Assembly: GCA_010094025.1 (NCBI GenBank)
Contig: ML991780.1
Span: 310,001-374,000, forward strand
Length of the DNA stretch: 64,000 bases
DNA from: Viridothelium virens
Taxonomy: Eukaryota > Ascomycota > Dothideomycetes > Trypetheliales > Trypetheliaceae
Direction: 5' to 3'
The stretch's first letter is position 1. Each line of letters starts with the position of its first letter. Made by a program: the position numbers and the translations under genes. This document shows positions 36,188-47,094 of the stretch, in pieces. The notes below the pieces were generated by a model, which was not told the DNA's origin, searched no databases, and saw only the letters and a list, made by a program, of their open reading frames with translations.

Positions 36188-38112
36188 ATGAATGCTTCTT
36201 CAACTATGACCGAACAGGCCGTAGGAGAGACCATACCAGCCTTGACAGCTCACGTATTTACCTCTTCACCTACTTGGCCGCGTATTTGCAGACTAATTAC
36301 AAGTGCAGGCGGTCAGCGTTTCATTGCCCACCTGGAGTGCCAATGTTGGCTATGAAGAGGGAGAAGAATGGGTTGTTAGCAAAATGAAGACAGGATATCC
36401 ACGATTCTTCATCAATAAGTCCATTCAGCGATTTGCCGAAGCAATTGTAAAGAGACATGGAATTCCAGGGGAGAAGGCCATGCTAGTACCATCACGCGCC
36501 GTTGCAAACAGATGCTTGGCCTTCATTCAATCCCAAAATGCTTCGCTGGAATCATCGAAATTTCGAATCTTGGACTTCGTCCCAGACCCCACGAAGTTTA
36601 AGACTGATTCCTCAACCAACGTCCTACCCAGAGTAACCGCTGTCATATACCCAGAGCAATGCTTCCCAGCCGCAAAGACATTTTGGCAACATTCTGGTGA
36701 TGGAATATCAAGTCGGAGGGCAGAGTATTGTCACAAAGCGTTCCTGGAAGGCACACTTGTGGAAAGAGGACATGCCGAGGACTCACTGCGGATGTACAAA
36801 GGGCCAAAGAGATATCAGAAGCATCCATCAGCAGACCTCAAGGAAACTATAGGAGGCAAGTCCAACGGAGATATCAATGGCACGGGTGATGGCCAGGAGC
36901 ATATCCAATTTGTGGAAGAGCGATTTGGACGGAACTTGGACGTCGCACGCTCAAATAATGCCAAGACTGCAGTGCGACGACGGATCGCAGGCTCACTGAC
37001 AGCTAACGTAGAGCCTGAGGCAGCGTTGGATTTACCACCCGATGAAGGAAGAAAGCGGAATGTTGAAGGGTTTTCGGAAGACGATGTCTACTTATACTCC
37101 TGCGGAATGAGTGCTATCTATAACTCACATCGGTCGATGATGAAAGCTAAAGGCCAAATGAAGAGCATAGAATTTGGGTTTCCGTATATTGATACCCTCA
37201 AAGTCTTGGAAAAGTTTGGGCCTGGGTGTCTTTTCTATGGGCATGGCGAATCCTCGGACTTGGATGATCTCGAGAAGCGGTTGGAGAACGGTGAAAGATA
37301 TCTTGCATTATTTTGCGAATTTCCAGGCAATCCTTTGTTGAAAAGCCCCGATTTGCAGCGAATACGACGGCTGGCGGACAAGTACGACTTTGGCGTCGTC
37401 ATTGACGAGACAATTGGCAATTTTCTGAATGTGCATGTCTTGCCATACGCCGACGTCGTTGTCACGAGCCTAACCAAAATTTTCAGCGGAGATAGCAACG
37501 TGATGGGCGGCGCTGCAATACTGAATCCCAAGGGAAAATACTACGACTTACTCAAACAGACCTGGCAGCACGAATATGAAGACAATTACTGGCCGGAAGA
37601 TGCCATATTCCTAGAGCGCAACAGTCGCGACTTTGTCTCAAGAATAGACAGAATCAATGACAATGCAGAAGTCATCTGCGATACTCTGCGCCAACACCCA
37701 CGAAGTAGGATTAAACATTTTTCATGTTACTTGGAAGGCTTGACCTGTACTAACATTCTCTGCAGTAAAGCAGGTTAACTACCCAAAATATTCTCACACT
37801 CGCCCATTTTATGATGCATGCCGTACTCCTACTGGTGGCTATGGCGGTCTCCTTTCCTGTACCTTCTATTCACTACCTGAAGCCATCTCTTTCTATGATA
37901 ACCTTGACACCGAAAAGGGTCCATCCCTGGGCACGAACTTTACGCTTGCCAGCCCCTTTGTGATTCTGGCGCATTACAATGAGCTTGATTGGGCGGAATC
38001 GTATGGCGCAGAGAGGAATTTGGTCAGATTTAGTGTTGGATTGGAGGAGGCCGGAGAGTTGGTCGGAAAGTTTACAAAGGCATTGGCAGCAATGGAGCAG
38101 GTGAAAGTTTGA
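36188..38112 (+). CDS. STR2: Cystathionine gamma-synthase, STR2 type
   Basis: Exons 36188-36253, 36309-37704 and 37766-38112 give 602 residues. A PLP-dependent Cys/Met-metabolism enzyme that joins cysteine to an activated homoserine to form cystathionine (transsulfuration toward methionine). It is the long fungal form: an N-terminal region of about 280 residues precedes the classical core. Core landmarks are YSCGMSAIYN (about 285-294), the PLP-anchoring aspartate in VIDET (388) and the Schiff-base lysine in SLTKIFSGDSNVMGG (K412). The last splice uses the weak donor GTAGGA, which is required to restore PKYSHTRPFYDAC. The first exon is short (22 codons). The protein ends at KALAAMEQVKV. The family call is firm; activity was inferred from the yeast Str2 family. 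Confidence 0.88.
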
Positions 38113-39826
38113 GTTTGTGATAGTTTCAAGGAACAACAAGGATATGCGATACTTTTGACGCTGAGACACGCAATCTCGACCTGCACGGCTTACGGAATGC
38201 GAAGCATGAGATGAAGCATGAAGAAAATAGATGACGAATTCCCGGTCTCTGTGCACCAGCGTGCGACCCAAGGGATCAATATTCAAACGTGGTCTTCAGG
38301 GCTCGGTACCTCGTCGCATGCAATATACTGTGTTAGGAAAGTACTCCGTACGATTGGCAGGATGTTCCCTGATACGTCATGTCTGTGCTTCCAGTATGAT
38401 CCCTCCGTAACGAATCCGACATCGCAAAGTCCAAGGCCACGTGAAGTTAGTAGACCCGCTATAAAGTCAGTGCTTCATTAAGGGTCTGGAGATGAGAATG
38501 AGCCATGTTGTTGTCACACGATGCTCTTCGGCATCGTAAGTTTTCCTCGGGCAACCTAATTGAGGCTAATATGGATGAGACACTACGAAGACAAACAAGG
38601 AGAGATCTGACGACTGCGTATGGCAATTGGCCGGTGCATACGCGATGAATATTCATTTAGCCTCAGACTTCTCTCACCACGAGACCTATGACCACGGTGG
38701 ATATGGTTGGTGGTTGGGTGTTCCTCAAGACCCTTCTCCACCCCCTTATCGTTCTTGCTGTCAGCTTCGCTTCGAGGGCGGTGGAGCCAAACTTTCGGAT
38801 GGAGCGTTGCACACCGGCCATCCACAAAGACGTTGGCAGTGGAGCTTACCTCTGTGCCTCTTCAGACATGCATGCAGCACGGCTTCGGATAAGACCCTGC
38901 GGCTGCGCTAAAGCCCTCCTTGGGAAAACACTGCGTGATGATCAGGCGTCAAGTCATGGCACTCTCGTCCTATAACCTCGGGCAGCCCTTGGGGATAGCC
39001 GAGTCGCAATTGACCCGAAGCTCGGCTGGGGTTAATCTAGAGTGAGGCAAGGTGCAAGCCCGTCACACTCGGGCATCAATGGCACGAATCTATGTTTTTT
39101 CCAGAATCCTTCAAGTCTGTGCGTCGTAATATCCACCGACCCAGCACGGTGGGAGTGCTGGCGCGGAAATGTTCCCAGTAAGCCATGCGCAAGATCATCC
39201 CTCATTCCTGTCGTCGGTCAGATAAAGCGGGCCTGTCTATTGGCTGTTTCTCGATACACATCCTGGCCCGGGCGTAAGGCGATGATCAAAGGGGCGGCGG
39301 GAACATTCTCACCATTCTGGTGATTCTCACCCACCCTGCCCCATCTGTCTAACTTCCCGTCTTGTCACTATCTCTTAGGGCCGGTAAATGGCGAGCGGGA
39401 GCGACTGCTTCGTTTTCTGGTTCATAACTGCCGCTGTTGTGGCTGCTAATTCATAATGCATCCCCCTGAGGCCCTTCTGCGAGGTCGCTAATTGGGGATT
39501 CGGTGAAGAAGAAAAAAAGGTCTGAGGAGGGGCTTTATTACCTAGACGTTACGCTCTGACACGTGTGTCCTAGATTGCTTCTACTCTTCTTCCACGCGAC
39601 CACTTTGTCGGCTTCCTTGGAGTCTGGACCTAATTCAATAGGGTACCGGCGCTTTTAGAACATCACCACTCCCACCACTCCCCCCCACGGCACCGTTAGC
39701 ACTGCCACCCTTTCCACCTACTCTTCACACCACTTCCGCCACCTTCTCATCACATGCGCGCGATCATGGCTCTTTGACCGGCGACTCTAAGCGACAGTCT
39801 TGCGACCGAGATCTGATCGGCACAAG
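38113..39826. other. Intergenic, STR2 3' flank / LST7 5' flank
   Basis: 1.7 kb with no supported gene. It holds an exact GTACTCCGTAC at 38341-38351 and a pyrimidine-rich tract with CCACTCC repeats near 39660-39740, close upstream of the LST7 start, consistent with a fungal promoter CT-box. Confidence 0.5.
38341..38351 (-). repeat. TACGGAGTA motif copy (as GTACTCCGTAC)
   Basis: Exact 11-bp version of the recurrent motif in opposite orientation, about 230 bp past the STR2 stop. Confidence 0.6.
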
Positions 39827-41394
39827 ATGAACTTCATCGTGAGTCTCGCTAATTTTCCGTCTACGATTCAAGGTGGGGGAGGCGGCAACGGTATCGCCAG
39901 GCAGCATCGTTCGCTTGTGCAAAGGCCGCACCCTCTATCACCATTAGCCCTACAAGTGGAAGTCATTTACAAGGCTGACTCGATTCTCTTGCGCTTGATT
40001 AGTTCTCTCTCGCCCATTTTTGCGAATACCACGGCCCGACCTCCATTCTGTGCACCCAGATCCAACCCGTCACATGCTCGACCTGTGACCCTCCCCCGGA
40101 TACGCCTCGATCATCCCGCTCGACTCCGTCCCCTCCGCAACGAGAATGGACCCCTTCTCTGGCCAGTGGGCGAGTCTTGAATACTGCCATCGAAACCCCT
40201 CCGACAAGCCCAGCGACAGCTAGCAGTCGAGATAATCCATACTTCCCCTCCTCTAGGAGCAGTCTAGAATCATACAGACGATACAGTGGGAGCTTTGAGT
40301 CCAAAGATGACACGTGCGCAAACTGCACATTCAATCTACCAGGGGACGTCAACCGGAGGCTGCCGGATGGCATGCCAGGGAGTCCCACCAAAGATGGGAA
40401 AGGCCGGCATGGAAGCCCTGTTCTACGGACCAGCGAAGGCCTCGTAGTTCCCGGCTGTGCTCTCAACACCGAAGACGAGTTCGACGACAGCAGCAGCCCC
40501 GAACTCGGCAGCACCACCGAATCCTCCGACACCGAACAACCGAAACCCCCCAAACCCCCGAAATCCACCACTTCCACCACCGCCGCCACCACCCTCCGCA
40601 TCCCCTCCACCCTCGCCCGCTCCCACACCACCGCCTCCTCCTCCTCCACCTCCTCCTCCTCCGCCCTCTACACCACCCGCCAACACACCCACCGCCACAC
40701 CATCGACTACGTCACCACGCGACAGCCCCCGTCCCCCACCGCATACACCCTCCTCCGCCGCTCCTGCATCAACACGCTGTCAGTGGAGAACCTACCGCGC
40801 GGCGCCTCGGCGGGCTTTCTCTTCTTCGGCGACGTCCACAAGGGCTACACGCTCGCCTACGTCTTCCGCGTGCCGGACCCGCGCGCCCGCGGCCGCCTGC
40901 GCACCTACGCCCTCCTCATGCTCGGCGGCCACGACGGCTGGCGCACTACCCTCGCTTACCGCGTCGTCACGCGCGCCTTCGAGAGCATGGCGGAGAAGAT
41001 CGTCCGCATGGCGAATGAGGTCATCATGCGCGAGTTTAGCGAGAGCGCGCAGGCGCAGGGGGCGCGCTCGCAGGGTGGCTCGTCCCCGGAGATGCCGTAT
41101 TCGGGGCCTCCGCCGCCGTCGAGGGGGAGTCTGGGGGGTGGGGCGATGGGAGGAGCAGCCGGAGGTGCGGACTCGGCGTATGGAGGGAGCGTGGTGAGTA
41201 ATCGGAGTATCACGCCCGTGTCAAGCTTTCTGGTCGCGAAGAAGGTTGATCCGGATGGCTATCCCCGCGTATCGAGCGAGGCGATGAGTGCGAAGAGTTT
41301 GGCGGAGATTGTCGGGGATGAGAATATCTTCTTGGAGTTGCATGGTGCGTTTGTGAAACTCCTGGCGAGTTTGACTCGGGAGTTTGGATTATGA
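39827..41394 (+). CDS. LST7: Folliculin / Lst7-family protein
   Basis: Exons 39827-39838 and 40003-41394 give 467 residues. The first coding exon is only 12 nt (MNFI); splicing over 164 bp restores FSLAHFCEYHGPTSILCTQ, the diagnostic start of folliculin/Lst7. CSTC and CANC cysteine pairs follow, then a disordered Pro/Ser/Thr-rich segment, then the longin-domain blocks RHTIDYVTTRQPPSPTAYTLL, ASAGFLFFGDVHKGYTLAYVF and ARGRLRTYALLMLGGHDGW. The C-terminal block is PDGYPR ... AKSLAEIVGDENIFLELHGAFVKLL. With Lst4/FNIP, Lst7 acts as a GAP for Rag GTPases at the vacuole in TORC1 amino-acid signalling. I see only the longin part, not the C-terminal DENN region of animal folliculin. Codons shift from C-rich to G-rich in the middle. 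Confidence 0.87.
40470..41190. other. C-to-G skew switch island 7 (LST7)
   Basis: The + strand line 40561-40620 has 37 C and 5 G; the line 41101-41160 has 32 G and 15 C. The switch is near 41000. Confidence 0.75.
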
Positions 41395-42995
41395 CAGATA
41401 TTGATGGGGGGATTCATGAATAATACGTGATGGTCCTGAAAAGGTGACGCCATGGACGGCGTGGACGCGGTGCTTGCTGTACCGCTTTTCTCCCAATTTT
41501 ACGGGAGAGCATCGTATTTCGGTGGATTATTCGTGGGCTCGTCATTTTCATGTTTCGTACTGGGTTCATGCTCTCTTGTTTTACCGGCTGTACTATTATG
41601 TTGGCGCGTGTCTTGCTGCGTTCTAGCGATTCATTCCAACTGTGGTTCTTTCGCGGCGCGAGTTTGCGTCCTCTTACTTTCTGCTTCTCACTTCGCTTCA
41701 CGGCTTACTTTCTTCGAGTGATACCCCTTGCTTGCTTCTCAGAGCGGCTCAATTGCTTTGAAATCACTAGAGATTTGTTTCAACTGCATGTTCTATGCTA
41801 TCATCACATGGTCGTCCCATACGATAAGTATATAGATGTTCGTAGGGGACGCGGATGCTAGAGAGGAAAGATAGGTATTGAATATTAAGACAGTCGATGT
41901 TACACACATACTATCCTTGAATTTTTCTGAGAAGCGTACCTAGATTATCAGCTACTAGGAGAGTCGTGCAAGAGAATTAGAGACGAATCCCAAAATGATC
42001 AAGACTAAAAGCACAAACCCGTTTACGCGGAGCAACCACTCTTTTCGCAAGCCTGGCTTGCTAAATGTCCATTTGCTACGGATTTAAGGGATACAGGTAT
42101 AAGATGCGTGGTTTTGTTGATGTCTTGATGAAATGGTTCCTAAACACGTCGACAAACCCCTCAGTCTTCCTGCAACACAAGCCTCAGCAGTCTGATGCTG
42201 GTGGGCCATTGACGATGTCGATACTGATAACGTCACAGGTTCATTCTATCCTTGATCGTGGCTGGAAGTTGTTGTCAGAAACGCAGGATATTTATTCCTG
42301 GCCTTTCGGCAAGGCAGGGAACAATTACTGGTGGAAGCATCCACTTGAGGTTATATGGCGGGCTTCATTAATAGAATCTCGGACTGTTTGGCAAGAATCG
42401 ACGATGAGAAAGTCGAGCGATTTGGGCTATTCTTGGTGGATATTGTGTTCACCAATGTGTCCCGAGGGACTTTGCTGATCATCCAGACATGAATGGAAAA
42501 ACTCATGAGTAATCGAGTACAATTCACATGAGAAAAAGCTGTATGATGGACTTTCCACTTGTTGTTTTTCAATTCGCTCAAGATGGCCTGTGTGCTCATT
42601 CATCGCGTCCCTGATTGCTACCACTCAGAGCCGAGACATAACAAGCTTAACTCTAATGCCCGATTCAAGCCGTAATTTCTAATCTGTGTATCCTTCGAGT
42701 GAATGTACTTGTTCTGCTTGGAGCGGAATCGTGGAGCCAAGAACGTCCATACAGAACGTGGTGATACATAGTGAGAAACGGTGACCGTCAGAATACCGTA
42801 CAGATAGCGCACTCACAGACACATGGGTCCTCTATCCAAAGTTTCTTCCAGAACGTCTGCAAAAACAAGGATAATCCATGCAATTCACTAAGTTGGGAAT
42901 CCGAGAGGGACCCTTTCCGAGACGGGCTTCTATTATTCTGTGATCCAAGGCACATCCATAGTACTCTTAGCTTTTCTGGTTGATGTCCATTTTTC
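41395..42995. other. Intergenic between convergent LST7 and arrestin-like genes
   Basis: 1.6 kb, AT-rich in its second half, holding both 3' ends. Open frames on both strands are short or lack any domain or codon signature. No repeat family recognised. Confidence 0.5.
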
Positions 42996-44285
42996 TCATG
43001 CTATCAACGATTGCTTTTTGGAGCTTTCTCCCATCACTTCTTCGTATGCCGGTGGCGGAGTAGGCTGCCCTGTCACTAGTCTCTGGCTTCCTTCGAAGGG
43101 AGACACAACTGCGCTGTTCCTGACCTTACCCTTTAGCTCATGTTTCTTCCCTCCAATCTCGGCGACGATAGTAAATGCTAGTCGGTGACCAAGGGATATA
43201 GAGAAGCTTTGAAAGCTTGGACAAACGGTATCCGGAACCACTGCTCTTATCCTAAATAGCCATTTCAGCTGATCTTCCAGTTTTTCCGCTTGTCCATTCT
43301 CGCGGTCACATGCGAGTTCAAGTCTGTCCTCAACAAAGGACGAAAGTTCGTTTCGATAGCCGCGATCGTGGACCTTCCCTCCGAAAGAGACACGGGGGCC
43401 GCGATACATTGTCATAGATCGCAGTTGGAGGCGCGTGAGTTCAAAATGAACAACGCATATCTCAGGCATTGGTTCAGGGGTGTCCTCGAAAACTAGTGCG
43501 CAGAAGATACTGAACGGTTCGCCTGGAACGATTTCTGACGACAGACTGGACTTCAAAGTTATTTTGTATTTGAGTGCATCTGACGAAAACGTGTCATTAA
43601 GTCTAGTTCGCAAGCTCCTCTTTTCTGATAGCAGACGACTTGCGGGAAGATCGAATGTCCGTACAAACTCTTGGAGTGGCAGTCGATAGAGTCGTGGCCT
43701 TCTGAAGGGTACGAACCTAATACGTTCTATACCGACGAGATCTGGGTGCTTTCTTTCCGCCGTACAGATAACGTGAGCTTCAACAGAATAGACAATTGAG
43801 CACTTGCGACTAGTTGAGCGCTCATGATCAAAGTTCGGGGGTAAGAGGTGCCGACACGAAAGCCATGCTCCCAAGTCATCCGTCGCTTGTCTATACGGGA
43901 ATGTACGGTCGTTGTCAGTCATCGAAGGGAAGCTGTCGAACGAAAATGGCCAAACATGTCGTTGACCTCTCAAGCATGTCTTGTTGCCGACGAACAATGT
44001 TTGACGGAAGATGAACAGGGGCGTCTGGTCCTGGTAGCGGTACGTCGTCGTAGACGTCGTTGACGAGTTCACTCCTCCACGGGTACTAGTATCGTCATCT
44101 TCTATATAGGTATCATTATGGCCTTGCAGAGTGATCGTGACTTGCTCAACAAACTCCTCGACTGTACTTTGGAGAACCACACGGCCAGAGACTCTTGAGC
44201 CCGGATGGTAAAGATGCTGTGGAGGCTGATCCAGCTCTATTTGGACCAGAGCTTTGACATCATCCGAAGGTCTGAAGAGAGGCAT
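42996..44285 (-). CDS. Arrestin-like protein with PPxY motif
   Basis: One exon, 430 residues from MPLFRPSDD. The frame stays open upstream to an ATG at 44447, but the arrestin fold starts right after the chosen residue. The N-terminal arrestin half is visible (YHPGSRVSGRVVLQSTVEEF, VEQVTITLQG), as is the C-terminal arrestin half (LKYKITLKSSLSSEIVPGEPFSIFCALVF ... VVPDTVCPSFQSFSISLGHRLAF). The tail ends with TPPPAYEEV. PPxY motifs bind WW domains of Rsp5/Nedd4 ubiquitin ligases, so it is likely an ART-type adaptor that marks plasma-membrane cargo for endocytosis; the cargo is unknown. Such fungal arrestins are numerous and hard to name individually. Confidence 0.82.
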   Translation of the reverse strand: MPLFRPSDDVKALVQIELDQPPQHLYHPGSRVSGRVVLQSTVEEFVEQVTITLQGHNDTYIEDDDTSTRGGVNSSTTSTTTYRYQDQTPLFIFRQTLFVGNKTCLRGQRHVWPFSFDSFPSMTDNDRTFPYRQATDDLGAWLSCRHLLPPNFDHERSTSRKCSIVYSVEAHVICTAERKHPDLVGIERIRFVPFRRPRLYRLPLQEFVRTFDLPASRLLSEKRSLRTRLNDTFSSDALKYKITLKSSLSSEIVPGEPFSIFCALVFEDTPEPMPEICVVHFELTRLQLRSMTMYRGPRVSFGGKVHDRGYRNELSSFVEDRLELACDRENGQAEKLEDQLKWLFRIRAVVPDTVCPSFQSFSISLGHRLAFTIVAEIGGKKHELKGKVRNSAVVSPFEGSQRLVTGQPTPPPAYEEVMGESSKKQSLIA

Positions 44286-44835
44286 GTTCTGAAGTCTTCT
44301 CTCGGGAAAGCGGTGTTGAAGCATCAGGAAACGTGCTCCTGTCAAGGCCCCGTCAGGGTAAGAGGCGTGAGGTGCTGAAGCACGACACAGCCTCGACAAC
44401 CAACGGCAGGCACTGGCCCAAATCCCCAAGCCATGATCAAGTGACACGCGCCTCAGCTGAAAAGCGCACAGTCATAGATGCAGTGGCCTCTACCGTAGCG
44501 AAAGGTAAGACGGTGCTTCTCTTCGGTAGTGTTCCGACAGAGATAGGATACTCCGTTGCGAATTTGACGTCATCTGACCGCGAAAGCATCCATGAAATCG
44601 AAGGTGTGATGCGTAACACTACTCTGCAAATTAATACAGAGAATTGCCAGGCCATGCATTTGAGCGTGATAGTATTGATGATATCAAGAAGAAAATTCAC
44701 TGAGATCAATTAAATGCATGGTCTCTTCGTCATTCTTGTGCAATCACGGCTTACTTTCAACCAGAGTAAAATTGAAGGGAACGAGGAGAACGACGAGGAA
44801 CCGCTGAACGAGAGACGTAATGTTTCTGTGAATCT
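44286..44835. other. Intergenic, arrestin 5' flank / decarboxylase 3' flank
   Basis: 550 bp between two minus-strand genes. The part nearest the arrestin gene is open in the arrestin frame up to 44447 and could be 5' coding sequence if the longer start is used. No separate gene is visible. Confidence 0.5.
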
Positions 44836-46827
44836 CTACGTCTCTACAACGTCTCTCCACACTTTCTCGCCTTCCTCCTCTATAGCTTTTACCAATCCCT
44901 CCACAGTACCTCGCCTTGTCTCAGAATTCACTACTACTCTCAAGAACAACCCCTTTTCTCCCGGTGCATAGTCAATCATGAATCCCCCCCTCATCAACCT
45001 TCGACATATATCTGAAGTTACCTTACTCATCTTCTTCTTCCCCTCGTTGCCTTCCACTAATGTCCCCTTCTTGGCGTAATAAAAGCAGACCTGTAGACAT
45101 GGCGGCGGCTGTTCGCTGATCAAAGTCATATCTGAATGCTCCTGCACAAGCTTCGCAAGATACGCCGTAGTGTCGTATGCTCGTTCAACCATTGCTGCAT
45201 ACCCAGTACGGCCATAATACAGCCATCCCAGAAACATCTTCAGCGCTTCGCCTTTTCGGCCACACTGGGGCGTCAGCTCGGCCAAATCCCAAACCTCCCG
45301 CCCATCTTGCAATCCCTTCCCAGCTTTCTCCCCTTCCGCTTCCTCCTGCTCCACCACATTTCCCCCATCCTCATCCCCATGAAACAGATACCCAGCACTC
45401 ACCTGATTCGCCTTATGCAACACCCGCACATCCCTCACCAGCAAAAACGAGCACGTCAGCGAAACCCCCAACATCTTATGCGGGTTCACCGCCACACTAT
45501 CCGCCCTCTCCACCCCCTTCAGCTTCTCCTCCTTCAACCTCTCCGAAAACACCACTCCACCCCCCCAACTCGCATCGACATGCAACCACAACCCCTCCCT
45601 CGCACACACCTCCGCAATCCCCTCCACCTCATCAAACGACCCCATCACCGTCGTCCCCGCCGTCGCACACACAAAAAACGGCAACTCCCCCTCTTCCCTC
45701 GCCGCCTGCACCGCCTTCGCCAGCGCCGCCCCTGTCATTCGTCCCCCCGCATCAACAGGCACAGCGCGCACCGCGCCGTCACCGAGGCCTAGCAGGGACG
45801 CCGCCTTCGAGGTGGAGTAGTGCGCATGCGCGCTCGCGAACACGACGGGGCGCTTCGTGGCCCCGCCCTCGCCTGTGCCTTGCATGATGGTGCCGACGCC
45901 GGAGGACTTGCTGGACGGGAAGTGCGTGTTCCGCGCGGTGAGGAGGGCGAGGAGGTTGGAGGCGGAGCCGCCGGGTTGGGAGATGCCGCCGGCGTGTGGG
46001 TTCGAGGTGGGGTTGGCGGGGTGCGGGTGGGGAGGGTTGGTGGTGGAGGTGGTGGAGGCGGAGGGGGCGCGGTGCAGGCCGAAGAGCTGGGCGAGGTGGC
46101 GGGTGGTGTGTTTCTCGATGAGGGTGAGGGCGGGGGAGACGGAGTAGACGTGGACGTTGGTGTTGAGGGTTGCGAGGAGGAGTTCGGAGATGAGGCCGAT
46201 CTGGGAGGATGGTTAGGAAGGGAAGGGGTTGAGGGGGTTTGGGTTGCATGATTAGGGACGGGGAGATTGGGAGTTGGAGAGTTGATGGTGAGGTATTGGT
46301 GGAAGGGATGAGGTGAGGGAAAGGGGATTATACATACAGCATTGTTTCCGTGGTACAATTTATCCATGAACCCCTGATCCCAAGTGTTGACTGAATACTG
46401 AAGGATCTGCTTGGCCATCGCCATTACACCTTCCTTCCCCTTGCCCTCGTCCGGTAATTCAAGATCCATCAGGCTCTGCAGCTTCTGCGGTGGATGGTGC
46501 TCTACAAGTGTAGTCCGTGGAGCACCACCAGAGACGACAGTGCCATGTCCAGAAGGTTTAGAATTGGCATCTGCATCGGCGGCTTTAACAAATGGGACGA
46601 TGAGGTCTTGGATTGAACGCAGCAACTAGGTCTGATATGTGAGAAAATTGAGAAAGGCAAACTTTTAAAATTGGTGTAATCGCTTCGGCCAATATGCAGA
46701 TTATGTACACTTTTGATGAATGAAAAAATAATAGACTTACGTCAGCAACCTCATCTGCGCGAGCAAGAGGAGGTTCGTCTTCATTGCTTGACGTAGCAGG
46801 ACGAGAGGGTATCTTCGAATTAGACAT
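44836..46827 (-). CDS. Group II PLP-dependent decarboxylase (glutamate / cysteine-sulfinate decarboxylase-like)
   Basis: Predicted exons (coding order) are 46827-46741, 46625-46338 and 46200-44836, all phase 0, giving 579 residues. Landmarks: LYHGNNA near the substrate-binding start, NVHVYSVSPALTLIEKHTTRHLAQL, GGSASNLLALLTAR, HVDASWGG (332-339, with the PLP-pairing aspartate) and the Schiff-base lysine in NPHKMLG (K367). The family decarboxylates an amino acid such as glutamate, aspartate or cysteine sulfinate. Sequence feel is closer to the GAD65/CSAD branch than to bacterial GadB, but the substrate cannot be fixed. Exon 3 contains a strong skew island that yields a Pro/His/Thr-rich insertion near residues 165-185. 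The two introns are longer than usual here (115 and 137 bp). Confidence 0.87.
45290..46290. other. C-to-G skew switch island 8 (decarboxylase gene)
   Basis: The + strand line 45541-45600 has 32 C and 4 G; the line 46021-46080 has 39 G and 7 C. The switch is near 45780-45820. The G block extends across the exon/intron border into intron 2, so it is not only a codon-usage effect. Confidence 0.8.
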
Positions 46828-47094
46828 CGCGGTCGTTCTTGAAAGAAAAAAGCTTGAACATGAATGAAGAATACAGAGTCTTCCAATAGTAGATTCGTAA
46901 TCGTTTGTGTTTATGCAGTAATGATGTGAAGCAATGAAAGACTTCTTAGTGGAGGAAGGAATGAAAAGACGAGATGAAATAAGACAGATCTCAATGTCAC
47001 GACATCATCAAGTCTTTGAAATCTTCACCGCCTTCGTCATCCCGGTGCGCCTTGTATGCTAATTCGTCCATCCTGATTCACTTCACTGCGGCGA

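Noticed and set aside
40314-41197. Two long alternative-frame open frames (234 and 246 codons) over LST7
   Set aside because: Pro/His/Arg-rich shadows produced by the C-rich skew block; the folliculin frame explains the region.
42065-42478. 137-codon open frame on the + strand
   Set aside because: No domain, unlike codon usage, in an AT-rich convergent spacer. Probably random.
45136-46251. Long + strand frames opposite the decarboxylase
   Set aside because: Antisense shadows of the same skew island; the minus strand carries the PLP enzyme motifs.
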